Assembly: GCA_030068075.1 (NCBI GenBank)
Contig: CM057826.1
Location: 67,367,312-67,431,311 of the forward strand
Length of the DNA stretch: 64,000 nucleotides
DNA from: Paguma larvata
Lineage: Eukaryota > Chordata > Mammalia > Carnivora > Viverridae
Direction: 5' to 3'
Part shown: piece by piece, positions 24,304-35,777 of the stretch
How positions within the stretch are numbered: the stretch's first letter is position 1
Layout: each line of letters begins with the position of its first letter
Made by a program: the position numbers and the translations under genes
Notes under the pieces: model-generated
Databases searched by the model: none
What the model was told of the DNA's origin: nothing
The model's input: the letters and a program-made list of their open reading frames with translations, nothing else

Positions 24304-24609
24304 GAAAAGTACTTTCGTCCCTTTCTATATCTAAGACATATTATCCACTCCCTGAGACAAGAACAATGTCTCATCATTTGGCTAAGGAGGTGACATAAGC
24401 TTCCCCCAGTCCAGGGATTAATATAACCAGCAATAAGGGAATATCAGAGGAGAGGTTAGTTTGACCCCCACATCACTACTCCTGCCACCCTTCTTCGGTC
24501 CCCAATCTGTGCCATGAGGGCATTACACATCCTTAATGTTTTTTTTTTTTAATCCCTTAAGTTTGTGGATGCTGGTTATGAATGGGAGATAAAACCCATT
24601 GTATATGGG

Positions 24610-24831
24610 CGGTGCCTGGGTGGCTCAGTTGGTTAAGTGGCCGACTTCGGCTCAGGTCATGATCTTACAGTCTGTGAGTTCCAGCCCCGCATTGGGCTCT
24701 GTGCTGATGGCTCAGAGCCTGGAGCCTGCTTCGGATTCTGTGTCTGCCTCTCTCTCTGCCCTTCCCCTGCTCATGCTCTGTCTCTCTGTCTCTCAAAAAT
24801 AAATAAACGTTAAAAAAAATTAAAAAAAAAA
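24610..24831 (+). repeat. CAN-SINE (SINEC_Fc-like), well preserved
   Basis: Forward full-length copy; target duplication CATTGTATATGGG (24597-24609) and CATTTTATATGGG (24832-24844). Confidence 0.95.
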
Positions 24832-25514
24832 CATTTTATATGGGGAATGGGCTAGGAAGAGGCAACCCGTGACTAAGAGTCAGACTCGGAAGTGAAGCCA
24901 ACAAGGCCAGAGCACTGACATTCAATTGATTGTTGTACCGATGCCTACAAATTGTTAACATGTGGAATTGTGGCTTGCCATTTCTGAGTCACTAAAAGCA
25001 ATTTTAATTATCTGGCCTTTCTTTGTTTATTGTGAGAAAATAGGTAACTATTTTAAAATTATATAAGAACTTATAAACTTAGGATAAATATAAAATTTGT
25101 TAGGGAGACACATGTAACTCAATTCTTTTATCTAGAGTTCCTGTTTTAGCAGTAGAAAATGAGAAAATATCAATTATAATATAGCATGTTGCTGGACACA
25201 GAACTGAGGAAGTATAAATGGAAGACATCTTTGTGGTGTATTAAGTATAAGATAAATATGTGATTCTTAAGCGAAAGAAAGAAAACTAAAGCCCCAGCTT
25301 TGCCTCAATTATTGCTTTAATTTATATAAAAGTGGAAGAACAATGAATTCTCTGTATTAAGTCCTGGTAGTTTCCTTTCATGACCCTGAATTAATCTTCG
25401 AAGACGTAGGAATTGTTTGCTTTCTCCTGGTAGACTCTCTTGTTTTGGTTTCCACAAGGCTGTGTTTGCTGGGTGAATATATTTCCTATTCCCACAACAA
25501 CAAATGATCACAAA

Positions 25515-25960
25515 CGGAGTATTTAAAACAGCACCTGTTTATTATATCAGTTACTTGTACCAGAAGTTCTGGCAAGGAGTCAACTGGATTCTCTGCTCAG
25601 GTTCTTACAAGGCTGAAATCAAGGTGTCGGTGGGCCTGTGCTCCTTTGTGCAGCTCAGGATCTTCTAAGTTTACATATTTGTTGTCATAATTCAGTATTC
25701 TATGGGACTGAGGACTGGCTTTCTTGCTGGCCATCAAGCATGGCTACTTGGTTCCTAGGGGCCATCAGCCACATAGTCCTCTCCACAACACAGGAGTTGG
25801 GTTCTTCAAGGTCAATAGTAAAGCATCTGCTGCTACTTTGAATCTCTCTGACTTCTCCTTGACTGACTTCTAGACTTTCTTTTAAAGAGCTTACCTGATT
25901 ACATCATATCTACACAAGATACTCTCTTTAAAATGCAACTGATTAGCAACTGTAGGTGCT
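25515..25960 (+). repeat. Ancient interspersed repeat, family not assigned
   Basis: The phrases ACCTGTTTATTATATCAG, GCTGAAATCAAGGTGTCGGT, TTTTAAAGAGCTTACCTGAT and CAACTGATTAGCAACTGTAG recur in a known old mammalian repeat that I recognise but cannot name with certainty. A second member is at 40990-41735. Confidence 0.5.
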
Positions 25961-26210
25961 GGTGATTCAGGAGTAAGCTTAATTTGGAAGTAGGGCTTAA
26001 TTCTGATGTAGGCAACAGTCAACCAATGCTGAAACACTCCAACTGCAGACTGCGGTAGCTGCTGTGAGGGAAATGAACAATGTGCTATGACAGAGCAACT
26101 AGGGAAGAGCTCTTGCGACAGGTGATATCTGGGCTGAGACCCAGAAGATGAGCAACAATCAGTCATGAGATGAGCTGAGGGAAGAACAGTGCAGGCAGCA
26201 GCTGAATTTT

Positions 26211-26311
26211 TTTTTTTTTTAATAAGCTCTATTCTCAACATGGGGCTTCAATCATGACCCTGAGATCAAGAGTTGTATGCTCTACTGACTGAGCCAGCCA
26301 GGTGCCCCAGG
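26211..26311 (-). repeat. Older CAN-SINE, short subfamily
   Basis: Reverse copy; flanking duplication AGCAGCTGAATTTT (26197-26210) and GAGCAGCTGAACTTTT from 26311. Confidence 0.85.
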
Positions 26312-27225
26312 AGCAGCTGAACTTTTATATCCTGTCTGAAACCACCTATGTGCTCCCTTCTGCAGCTGTACCAAGAGTACACACCATCCTCCTGGGAGGT
26401 CTCCAAAAGCTTGTTTTCTCTATTATCTTCGGCTATGAGGATTTCAAAAGCCGATTTGTGTATTATCTTTGGTTTTGAGTATTTCAAAAAGAAAGCCAAT
26501 AAGGAATTAAATTTATTGAACATTTCGGGTGCTACATGATTTTTCCACGCATAAGACAAGGTCTTCTGCTCCTAAAGAGTGTTCTTTTAGGTCACCTGTT
26601 GCACATACCACAATCTGGGATCAATGGTATGTTACTTGTGTTCTACTTGTAGAACTATAGGAAGCTTTAGGTATTTTGTATAGTTCCTATATTTCCTATT
26701 TCTTGTAGGAGCTATAGGAATTTTTAGCTATTTATAACAACCATCATTTCCCAACTGCAAGCATTAAAGCATTTTATACATAAGTGTTTTCTTATAGGCA
26801 AATGTGAATTTCAAAGTAGGTATATTCTAAGTCAGCAAAGAAGAAAGAAAAGGATTTAAAGGAAAAGCTGTCCTCTCAATATTTTAAATTTATATACTGG
26901 CTTTCAGTGTGATTCTATGTCATAACACGTGTCTACCCCAGGTATGAATTTTATTCAAATATGAAAATATTTTATGTTATTGAACTATTTCACCACAATT
27001 AGGTATACATTAACAAAATCACTTAAATACACAAGTCACTATTCCAGTGTTCTTCATTTCCTCCCTATCCATCATCCCCTCTTCTCTACCTTATTCATAA
27101 ATTACAAAATCCTGAAAACTCCACATAAGACATAATTCTCAATCCTACTGCTACTTCATCCTCCCCACAATGATTGCCTTAATTCATGCTTTTAAGTTCT
27201 CTCCATTGACCTATTGAACAATCTT

Positions 27226-27447
27226 TTTAAATTTTTTTTTAATGTTTATTTATTTTTGAGAGACATAGAGGCACAGCGTGAACAGGGGAAGGGCAGAGAG
27301 AGAGGGAGACACAGAATCGGAAGCAGGCTCCAGGCTCTGAGCTGTCAGCACAGAGCCCGACACGGGGCCCGAACTCACAAACCGTGAGATCATGACCTGA
27401 GCCGAAGTCGGTCGCCCAACCGACTGAGCCACCCAGGCGCCCCCCTT
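27226..27447 (-). repeat. CAN-SINE (SINEC_Fc-like), young
   Basis: Reverse full-length copy close to the consensus, with many CpGs kept; target duplication TTGAACAATCTT (27214-27225 and 27448-27459). Confidence 0.96.
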
Positions 27448-27779
27448 TTGAACAATCTTAACTAGTCCTCCTGCTAAGAGCCTCTTCCTTCTCTAGTCCA
27501 TCTTTTATATAGTTACCAGATTGTGCTCTGAAAAACTGAACAAAGTCCCTGTCCTCATAGAGTTTACATTATAGTGGAAGGGACTGAAAGTTAAAAAAAA
27601 AAAAAAAAAGTCAAAATAAACATGTGATAATGAATCTAAAGAAAATAAAATCAAGGCAAAAGGAAAGGAAGGGGAATTCAGTTTTAATGGGATATAATTG
27701 ACATACAGCACTATAAATTCAGTGTGTGTGCATCAAGAGGGAGTAATTTTAGGTAGAGTGGTGACCTTTGATTATAACA

Positions 27780-28105
27780 AATGTTAATGACCTTCAGCCA
27801 AAGGCAAGCAGGAACACACCCACAGTCAAACTAAGTTGGGTTTATTGACCTGTCACAAGGACACAGATAGCATAACAAGAGGAACTGTGGAGAATCTTAG
27901 TAAAAAGGTGTTGTAAAAGACATATCATAGGACTGGGCTTGTGTCAGGTGATTCTAGAAAGGTTCGAGGCTTTTCTCTGGATTGGATGTGGTCAGGAAGC
28001 AGAGGTAATTCTATGATTGAATATTTTAATAACTGTTTTCTAGAAGGTAGGAAGAACAGAGCAAGGCTAGGTTGTAACTGGTCAAGAAACAGAAGTCATT
28101 TATAT
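27780..28105 (-). mobile_element. Probable solo LTR
   Basis: On the minus strand the 3' part has a poly(A) signal in GGTCAATAAACCCAACTTAG followed by TTTGACTGTGGGTGTGTTCC and ends near AAGGTCATTAACATT. Boundaries are approximate. Confidence 0.5.
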
Positions 28106-28186
28106 TAGCCAGAAATGCTTGATCATTTTTGTGGTTTGAAGAATGTTCTTGTATTTGCTTTGTTCGTACAGGATTAAAGAGGGGTC

Positions 28187-28395
28187 CTTTTTTAAAATTT
28201 ATTTTTATTTTTTGAGAGATAGAGAGAGGCAAAGTGTGAGCAGGGAGGTGCAGAGAGGAGATACGTAACTCGAAGCAGCCTCCAAGTCTGACTTGTCAGC
28301 ACAAAGCCTGATCGGGGCTCGAACTCATAAACTGTGAGATCATGACCTGAGCCGAAGTTGGATACTTAACTGTTTGAGCCATCCAGGCACCTCAT
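28187..28395 (-). repeat. CAN-SINE
   Basis: Reverse copy; target duplication AGAGGGGTC (28178-28186 and 28396-28404). Confidence 0.92.
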
Positions 28396-29074
28396 AGAGG
28401 GGTCTTATATTTGGCTTGTCTTTTATGGTTACAGAGTGGCCATGACTGATATTGATGTTTTGAGAGATTGTTTATGTTCAACAGAACACACAGACCTAGC
28501 TGAGAATGTCAGAAACACCATAGCCAAGCTAAGAGTTCCAAGCCAGCTTCTGGTTGTTCAGGAGCTTTTATTTTTCTAACTAACAAAACCATCAAGTGCT
28601 TTAATTGTTTCAAAGTTGCTACTTATAACTCTTACTCATAATTCTGTTTCCTGAATATTTATCAGTGCTATTAATTTGGGTAATTAGTTCTAAAACTCAT
28701 CACAGCTCTGGTAACCACAACAGTAGCTTACTTAATCATTACTCAAATACACAAGACTGCTACATGCTGTGGTTAAGAGAAAAACAGCCACCTGTTTGTG
28801 GTTGAATGCCTCTGGAATTGGAAGAACTAGTGCTGTGAATTTCAGGAACCACCTCAAAAATCTGTCACTTGCCTCATATTCTAAAAGCCAAGAAGTTGGA
28901 GTTAGATTATATGTGTAGTTCTGATAGATCTGCATGGTGTCAAGCTGTGTAGTAATCGCGTGGGGAGCTTGTTAAAATCAGGTAGCGATTTGAGGGCCCC
29001 AACTCCAGGGTCTGATTTAGCCTAAGTTCGGAACATGTATCCATGTTTTTTTCTTTTCTTTCTTTTAATTTCTG

Positions 29075-29292
29075 TGTAGTAGTCCATCAGATGAATGTAC
29101 CAGCTTATTTATCCATTCTCTACCGATGGGCATCTGGGTTGTTTACAGGGTTTGGTGATCATGAATAAAACTGCTATGAATATTTTCGTGCAGGTCTTTT
29201 TGTGGATATATGCTTTTATAATTCTTGAGTAAATATTTAGAAGTGGAATTGCTATGTCATAGTGTATGTTTAATAGGAAACTAATGGGTCCA
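29075..29292 (-). mobile_element. Old LINE-1 3' fragment in antisense
   Basis: GTAGTAGTCCATCAGATGAA, TACCGATGGGCATCTGGGTT, GAATAAAACTGCTATGAATA and GAAGTGGAATTGCTATGTCA are reversed L1 ORF2-end/3' UTR phrases. Confidence 0.75.
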
Positions 29293-29520
29293 TAATTTCG
29301 ACATTAAGTAATAAGAAGATTTAGAACACCTACTCTTGCTCAGTGCAGCTTGGTAGAGATGGCAAAGGACCTGTTACAAGGCCTCAGCAACCTCTGTCAG
29401 TACTAAACTCTCCTCCTCAGTACCGGGGCTCTGGGGCCCTAGAAGATTCCTATACAGTCCTAGAGGCATGAAAGCTGTGTGGATAATATCTGCAGAAATG
29501 TAGTTTGGGCAGTGCCTTTT

Positions 29521-29742
29521 TATATATATATATATTTTAAACGTTTATTTATTTTTGACAGACAGACAGACAGCACGTGAGCAGGGGAAGGGCAGAGAGA
29601 GAGGGAGACACAGAATCTGAAACAGGCTTCAGGCTCTGAGCTGTCAGCACAGAGCCCGATGCAGGGCTCAAACCCACACACCGTGAGATCATGACCTGAG
29701 CCGAAGTCGGATGCTCAACCGACTGAGCCACCCAGCGCCCCG
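29521..29742 (-). repeat. CAN-SINE
   Basis: Reverse copy; perfect target duplication GGGCAGTGCCTTTT (29507-29520 and 29743-29756). A (TA)n replaces part of the tail. Confidence 0.95.
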
Positions 29743-30920
29743 GGGCAGTGCCTTTTGATAGTGAGTAATAAGTATGTAAAACCTTTTGACAAATCTTGGT
29801 CTCTAGGTTTCTTGGAATTCTACCTCGCTGGGATCAAGCTCAGAAATGGAGATCCTCGAATGCTGGCAGACCGAAAATAAAAGTCATTCTTGACAAAAAT
29901 GCCATCATTAGCAAATGTTTGTGTGTTTGAGCAAAGGCTGGAGGAGGTTGCCACAGGGGTGGGAGTCACACAGAGTCGGACAATGGTCTCTAAGCTGATG
30001 GGCCTTGAATCTTGAAATACTGCTTCCCCAGTTCTCTCAAGTTATCCTTAGCAGCTTTTAAAAACACCTGCCACTTTCCTTCCATTCTTCGGCAGGTAAG
30101 AAGGGTTCCACTCAAAGGAAAGGAGAGATCGTGGGAAAGGAAATTTTTCACTTTCATATCAGTCTATCTATATCCATTTTTTATGTATCTTTCCCTTTTT
30201 CCTCCCAATCAATGAAGAGGGTACTCCTCCTAAGACACTCTGCCATTCCACCATCTCAGAGGCCTTGCTGTATTATCTCTTTTCATCTTATCTCCTCCTT
30301 TATTCTGACACATTTCCATCATTTAAGCCTCTTCCGGTTTGTCTCCTGAAATCTAACCTTCTCTCAGTACTGCTCTAATCCTTGTCCTATTCCTTTGATC
30401 TCATTATACTCAAACCTTGTAAATGGTTGTCTGCAAAGCCTATTTCCTCTTTCTCTTCTGGGTCATCAAGAACCGTTTATCATATAGTAGGCACTGCACA
30501 ATTATTTTCAAGGTATACGATGGATGGTAGACAGGACTCCAAGAGGGCAGACGATAGTCCTCTATAGCTTATAGCCTGGCATGCTGGATGACTCACTCGG
30601 TTGAGAAACTTTGTATCTTTTGGGCGTGCATACGTAATGTGATATATGCTTTCACTTTGAAATAAAGTTATGAGGTCAGCAGCTGGCCACAAGCAACAAG
30701 TACAAACACAAGTGGAATACACAGCTGGTGCGGCACCACTAATGAGCCACTCACGTGTGAACATAGGAGCACACCACGCAAGGGCCACGCATCTAGTACT
30801 GCACCAGAGACGCTGCCAGGGACCCAAGGCGGCCTTCCAGCGGAACCCAGTTGAAAGCTTAGTGGTCTCGGTATCCGAGTCTGGGGGTGGGGGTGAGGGG
30901 AAGAACGCAGCGGCGCCCGG

Positions 30921-30925
30921 CCAAT
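30921..30925 (+). promoter_or_regulatory. CCAAT box candidate
   Basis: GGCCAATGGC at the left edge of the CpG island matches an NF-Y type CCAAT core. It sits about 30 bases before a CRE-like core and upstream of the GC-rich region where initiation is likely. Position and match are suggestive only. Confidence 0.45.
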
Positions 30926-30950
30926 GGCAGTTCTTGAACTTACACCTACA

Positions 30951-30957
30951 GACGTCA
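30951..30957. promoter_or_regulatory. CRE-like site (GACGTCA)
   Basis: GACGTCA is seven of eight bases of the palindromic CREB/ATF element TGACGTCA. It lies next to the CCAAT box at the island edge. A CACGTG E-box is also present about 200 bases upstream (30752-30757). Binding is not shown by sequence alone. Confidence 0.4.
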
Positions 30958-31278
30958 GCAAACGGATGTCACACAGCTGGCTCGGAAGCGTCTCCTCCCG
31001 CCCCAGAAAAGAGGCGTGGGCCCAGCGGCCTCCGCGAAACCTTGGGCGAGGGAGGGAGGGGCGCGCGCCGCTCCCCGCGAGCCCCGCGCGCTCGCTGGTC
31101 CGCTTCTTCCCAGCAGTCCCTGCCTAGCGGCCGTCCCCGGTGAGCAGCCGGGCGCCCGCGCCCCCGCCCCGTGCGCGCCGCCGCAGCCAGCTCCGCCCCC
31201 TCCTCGAACGGGCCGCGCGCTCCTGCGGCTCCGAGCAGTGTCGCGGGCGCGCGCGCCGCCGGCGGAGCCGCAGTTAAA

Positions 31279-31329
31279 ATGGTCCGAGCGGGACCTCGCG
31301 TTCCCCCCGCCGCCGCACTGACTGACTGA
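31279..31329 (+). promoter_or_regulatory. Upstream ORF 1 of FBXL17 leader (16 codons)
   Basis: ATG at 31279 sits in a strong initiation context (A at -3, G at +4: AAAATGG) and reads 16 codons to a TGA inside the short ACTGACTGACTGA repeat. It ends 317 bases before the FBXL17 start codon. If the transcript starts upstream of 31279 this would be a translated uORF. The peptide itself has no recognisable feature. Confidence 0.45.
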
Positions 31330-31434
31330 GCCGGCGAACCAGCCTTGGACTGGTCGCCTAGCCGGCAGGCTCGCTCCCTCCGTCGCGTCCTCAAAGCTCG
31401 CGCCCATCGTTCTCCCGGCTTCCCGGGGCAAAGC

Positions 31435-31440
31435 ATGTAG
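31435..31440 (+). promoter_or_regulatory. Start-stop upstream ORF (ATGTAG)
   Basis: An ATG followed immediately by TAG, with A at -3, lies 206 bases before the FBXL17 ATG. Such minimal start-stop elements are known in other genes to hold initiating ribosomes and lower downstream translation. No other ATG lies between this one and the main start codon. The effect depends on the transcription start being upstream, which I cannot see. Confidence 0.5.
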
Positions 31441-31646
31441 CCCCCGTCGGGCGCCCGGGCTGCCCTCAGCTGACGCCCACCCCCCACCGTCGCGTGTGTG
31501 CCCGTGTGTGCGTGTGTGTGCGCAGGGCGGGCGACCCCGCAGCGGGCCTGAGGCCGAGCTAGCGAGCGGCCTGCCCCGCTGCCGGAGCTCGCCTTTCGGG
31601 GCCTCCCTACTTCCCTGTCCCGGTCCCCCTCCTCGGGGCCTTCTAT

Positions 31647-32627
31647 ATGGGCCACCTTCTCTCGAAGGAGCCGCGTAACCGCCCGAGCCAGAAGAGGCCT
31701 CGCTGTTGCAGCTGGTGCCGCCGCCGCCGCCCTCTCCTCAGACTGCCCCGCCGGACCCCGGCCAAGGCGCCCCCCCAGCCGGCGGCGCCCCGGAGCCGGG
31801 ACTGCTTCTTCCGCGGGCCCTGCATGCTCTGCTTCATCGTGCACAGCCCCGGCGCGCCCGCCCCCGCCGGCCCAGAGGAGGAGCCGCCGCTCTCGCCGCC
31901 GCCGCGGGACGGGGCCTACGCCGCGGCCGCCTCCTCGCAGCACCTGGCGCGGCGCTACGCGGCCCTGGCTGCCGAGGACTGCGCTGCCGCCGCTCGCCGC
32001 TTCCTGCTCTCCTCGGCCGCCGCCGCAGCCGCTGCCGCCGCCTCGGCCTCGTCGCCCGCCTCCTGCTGCAAAGAGCTGGGGCTGGCCGCGGCCGCCGCCT
32101 GGGAGCAGCAGGGCCGGAGCCTCTTCTTGGCCAGCGTGGGGCCCGTGCGCTTCCTGGGGCCGCCCGCTGCCGTGCAACTCTTCCGGGGGCCGCCGCCGCC
32201 GGCCGAACCCCCTACGCCCCCAGAGATGGTGTGTAAGCGTAAGGGGGCCGGGGTCCCCGCCTGTACCCCGTGTAAGCAGCCCCGCTGCGGCGGTGGAGGC
32301 TGCGGCGGCGGCGGCGGTGGCGGAGGGCCTGCCGGGGGAGGCGCCTCACCGCCGCGGCCCCCCGACGCCGGTTGCTGCCAGGGCCCCGAGCAGCCACCGC
32401 AGCCTCTCTGCCCCCCGCCCTCCTCTCCCACTTCCGAAGGTACCCCCACAGAGGCCGGCGGGGACGCCGTCCGAGCGGGGGGCACCGCCCCCTCGCCCGC
32501 CCAGCAGCAGCGTGAATGCGGCGACGCGGACTGTCAGGAGCCCCCCGAAAACCCCTGCGACTGTCACAGGGATCCACCCCCCGAAACCCCAGACATCAAC
32601 CAGCTGCCGCCATCCATCCTGCTCAAG
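31647..32627 (+). CDS. FBXL17: FBXL17 coding exon 1 (residues 1-327)
   Basis: This is the first coding exon of F-box/LRR protein 17, the substrate receptor of an SCF (SKP1-CUL1-F-box) ubiquitin ligase. In the literature it acts in dimerization quality control of BTB proteins, removing aberrant BTB dimers, and also targets BACH1 and SUFU. The exon encodes MGHLLSKEP at the start, Cys-rich basic stretches (residues 20-28 and 53-62), nine alanines at 124-132, a Gly-rich run after CKQPRC, and ends PPSILLK, the first part of the F-box (about 317-327). It stops at AAG followed by the donor GTGGGT, in phase 0. The ATG at 31647 is chosen because the N-terminus matches the FBXL17 family start as I remember it. 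Its context is weak at -3 (T) but has G at +4. The reading frame runs on into the intron to a stop near 32738, which is not coding. The exon lies wholly in the CpG island. Confidence 0.95.
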
Positions 32628-33064
32628 GTGGGTCTGGGCGAGTGGCGCAGGGATGCGTGCTTTCCCCCAACCCCGGCCCCCGCCTCGGAGGTTTTCTCTC
32701 TCCTCCCCCTAAGCGTGGAGGAGGGGGTTCCCTGTTAGCCAGAGAAGTCCGAAGGGGAGATTGGGAAGCCAATGGGGAGGCTTATGGCCTCTTCTCTGAA
32801 GTAGAAAAACTTGGGAGTCTCGTCAGTATTTTTTAATAGTTTGGGTTTGTTACAGTAATTCAGGATTCATATGTTGCTCGATTCCCAGTGGTTTAGAAAT
32901 TATTCGTAGATATTCTGCGAAATATTTATCGATTGAGCAATTTACATATACTGGTAAAGATTTCGTATATTAGTTTTTGAGAGTGTTCGAACAGTACTTT
33001 ACGATTTGATAGCTAACTAGTTGATGTCTGTAACGGTGACCTTTAATTGAACATTTACTGTGAT

Positions 33065-33290
33065 CAGGTACTGTGCCAGCGCTCTATATGCACAATATCT
33101 CATTTAATCCTCCAATTAGCGCTGTGAGATAGATATTAACAACCGCACTTTATACAAGAAGACACTGATACTACAATGCTGTGTGCTTACAATAGTAACT
33201 CAGGCAGAGGTGGTCTTTGCTCTGTGGAGCTTAGAGTCTAGTGAGTTTTGAACAGCTTGACTTGTCCAAGGTCACACACAGAAAGTAAGG
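33065..33290 (-). repeat. MIR SINE
   Basis: Reverse orientation: GGTACTGTGCCAGCGCTCTA, CATTTAATCCTCCAATTAGC, then TTGTCCAAGGTCACACAC. Confidence 0.75.
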
Positions 33291-34499
33291 GCAGATCTGG
33301 GGAATTTAGGCCTATTGGACTTGAAAACCCTATGATTTATGCTATGTTTTGTTGCATTCCTACATTTTAACCCTTATACAGTAGCAGACAGTTTGCCAGA
33401 AGGTAGAGACAAATGTATTTTTTGGGGGGTATAGGTGAGTGGAGAAGAGGTGGGTGTCCTGTGAGAGCTTTGTCTCACTTTCAACTACTGAGTTAAATTG
33501 GTAGTTTTGTTAATGCTAGTGAGAAATTTAAGTGACAAAGTTAGTGTTAAGTTACTAGTAGCAAGTTATTTTTTCCTCATTCCTCAGCCCTTTCCTGGAA
33601 CTTAATAAATATAAACCTCCTTTTTCATGTGGGTGATATTTAAGACTAGTTAAAAATAACCTAGATAAGAAGAATTTGGCTACTTTTATTGTTACTGAAG
33701 TAACCGTCTTTAGTTACAATGTTACTGCCACCAATATGCTTTTCTCATTAGACTTTTTGCACTTTTATAATCCTGTGTGTTAAGACTTGTTTTACTTTAA
33801 TGTTCTTGTATAATAATATAGCAAAAGAATGGGAAAGCATAACTTTTTCTTGAGTCAAAATGTAATGATTTAACCCTTAGGGAGTTGTACTTGTTGGAGG
33901 AGTAATTGCTTCCTCTGTGTTCAAGGTGTGCATTTTAGGACAGAGGGAACTTTCTTGAGTCCTTTTAAATCAGTAATGACAAAATATCAACAAATACTTG
34001 GTGGAGAAGTTTGATTGCTGTCTTGTTATTTGGCCAGTAAGACTTTTTAAAAGCAAACCAAAACGAAACCCAAGTACTTTCTACCCAAATCATGATTTCA
34101 GGAGGTAGAGAACATTTTAATTCAGAAATAAAAAAGGGAAGCACAGGATCTCATAATAATAAAGAAAATTTCTGTAGAATAAGTTTTGCTAGAATAGAAT
34201 ATATGCAAAAAACATTTTTCATATTTTTGTGTGGATTCTTGAAAACTTGGTCTAAGGGACATTTGAGAATTTTACTTACTGGATTTGCTCTGTTAGGCTG
34301 GAGTATTTAGACATGTTAGAAAATAGAAACCTGAATAAAGATGCTTAGTATGGGTCTCATGGTCTTTGTGGTATTCGGCATGAAGGAAGTTAGACGGTTG
34401 GAATGATTTGAAATTGAGATTTTTCAGTGTTTACTAATCCATTCCAAGTTTTAGGGATAACGCTTTTGGCGGCAGAGGCTCTGTCAACATAGATTTTGT

Positions 34500-34580
34500 T
34501 CCTTGCTGTATCTCCTCCCCTAAGTGCAGTGGCTGGTGTTAAGTAGCTCTCAATAAATATTTATGAACAAATGAATGGAC
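34500..34580 (+). mobile_element. LINE-2 terminal fragment
   Basis: TAGCTCTCAATAAATATTTA followed by GAACAAATGAATGG is the typical L2 3' terminus. Confidence 0.6.
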
Positions 34581-35540
34581 AGGTGTTTAGGATGTCTAGG
34601 CTGATACTGTGGGTGACTATGCCATGCCACTAAGAAGTCTCTAAGAAATGTTTATATCCTGACCTGAGTTGTTGTTTTGAGCCACAAGAAAAGCCACGTG
34701 ATGGTGAAAAGGTTCTGGCTCTATTTTTGGTGAGCACTGGAGGTATTTGTCCTGGAAAAAAAGATTTTGGGAGCTAAGACAATGTTCTCTGATACAAGAA
34801 GAATTGTTGGGTAGAGAAGTAGAAATCCATCACCTGTATTGAAAAAATTCTTAGAAAGCATGTCCGTCTTCCCTAATAATGGGTCAGTAGCTTTTATGAT
34901 TGTATTGCTGTATCTTTTGTACCAGAAGTTACTATAGTTGTAAAGGAATGTGGAGAGAGAGTTTGGGAGAAATGTAAAGAAATATGATTTAAAGGTTGTT
35001 TTTAGGGATTTTTTTTCCCAGGTAAATTTTTTTCCAGACAAAAAGCAAAAGGAAAAGAGACACACTTTTTATGGTGCTTCATAGGGCAGATTTTTGGCTC
35101 AGTGTCAAAAAGATTTTCTTTTTAAATTTTATTTTGATGTAACTTGCCTTAAAATATTAAAATAACACAGGTAAGGTAAAAGTTTGCTTAGATACATCCC
35201 TACCGTCCCGTCTAGTTTCCTTTCCAGAGGTAGCCGACCACTGTTACCAGTTTAGGTGGTGGTTCTGGAACTGCTCTGTAGAGTACAGTAGCTTAAGGTA
35301 GATAAAATGAAATCAGATTTAAAATTCAGTTTCTCATTTACAGTAGCCATACTGGACTGTGCAGATCCAGAACATTTCATCATTGTAGAAAGTCCTGTAA
35401 GCCTTCGTAGCTTTTTTTTTTTTAATAACACATGGCACCAAATTGTGTATGCTCTGCTTTTTTTGTTTTTGTTAATATGATTTGGAAGTCTTTCCTTACT
35501 AGTAAGTAGTGTATACGATTTCTTTTATTGTTTTCTTTTT

Positions 35541-35613
35541 TAAAAAGGTTTATTTTATTTACTTTTTTGAGATTTATTTCATTTATTTTGAGAGAAAGCC
35601 TGAGCAGGGGAGG

Positions 35614-35651
<38 letters not shown>

Positions 35652-35776
35652 CCTAATCAGGCTTCGTGCCGTCAGCAAAGAGCAAGATGTTGGGCTCAAA
35701 CTCCTGAACTGTGTGATCATGACCTGAGTGGAAATCAAGAGTCAGATGCTTATCTGACTAAGGCACTCAGGTGCCC
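35541..35776 (-). repeat. CAN-SINE with expanded (GA)n, nested in an older SINE
   Basis: Reverse copy inserted in the A-tail of the older SINE at 35778-35872; AAAGGTTTATTTTA and AAAGTTTATTTAA flank it. A (GA)16 run lies at 35617-35648. Confidence 0.9.
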
Positions 35777-35777
35777 C

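Larger units (their letters stand above)
30900..32630. promoter_or_regulatory. FBXL17: CpG island covering FBXL17 promoter, leader and exon 1
   Basis: The composition changes abruptly near 30880 from AT-rich repeat DNA to strongly G+C-rich, CpG-dense sequence that continues to the exon 1 donor and then stops. Multiple GC-box cores occur (for example around 31160-31205), with no TATA box in an obvious position. This is the usual layout of a TATA-less housekeeping-type promoter with dispersed start sites. The island is free of recognisable SINE or LINE insertions, unlike the flanks. I infer that transcription starts somewhere in 30950-31450; a CAGE or 5' RACE track would settle it. Confidence 0.88.

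Noticed and set aside
27250..27432. Recurrent 60-70 codon frames starting MAQSV or ending SLSQK at many sites
   Set aside because: They are translations of CAN-SINE copies, which explains why nearly the same peptide appears many times.
31496..31678. Frame overlapping the FBXL17 start that might look like an overlapping uORF
   Set aside because: It begins with GTG, not ATG; there is no ATG in that frame there.
30969..32177. 402-codon open frame on the minus strand across the CpG island
   Set aside because: GC-rich DNA has few stops; the frame is low-complexity Gly/Arg/Ala and mirrors FBXL17 exon 1 and its leader, with no domain or splice support.
31706..32567. Other long frames on both strands over FBXL17 exon 1
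   Set aside because: They are shadows of the real exon in GC-rich sequence; only the frame starting at 31647 matches FBXL17 and joins exons 2 and 3 in phase.
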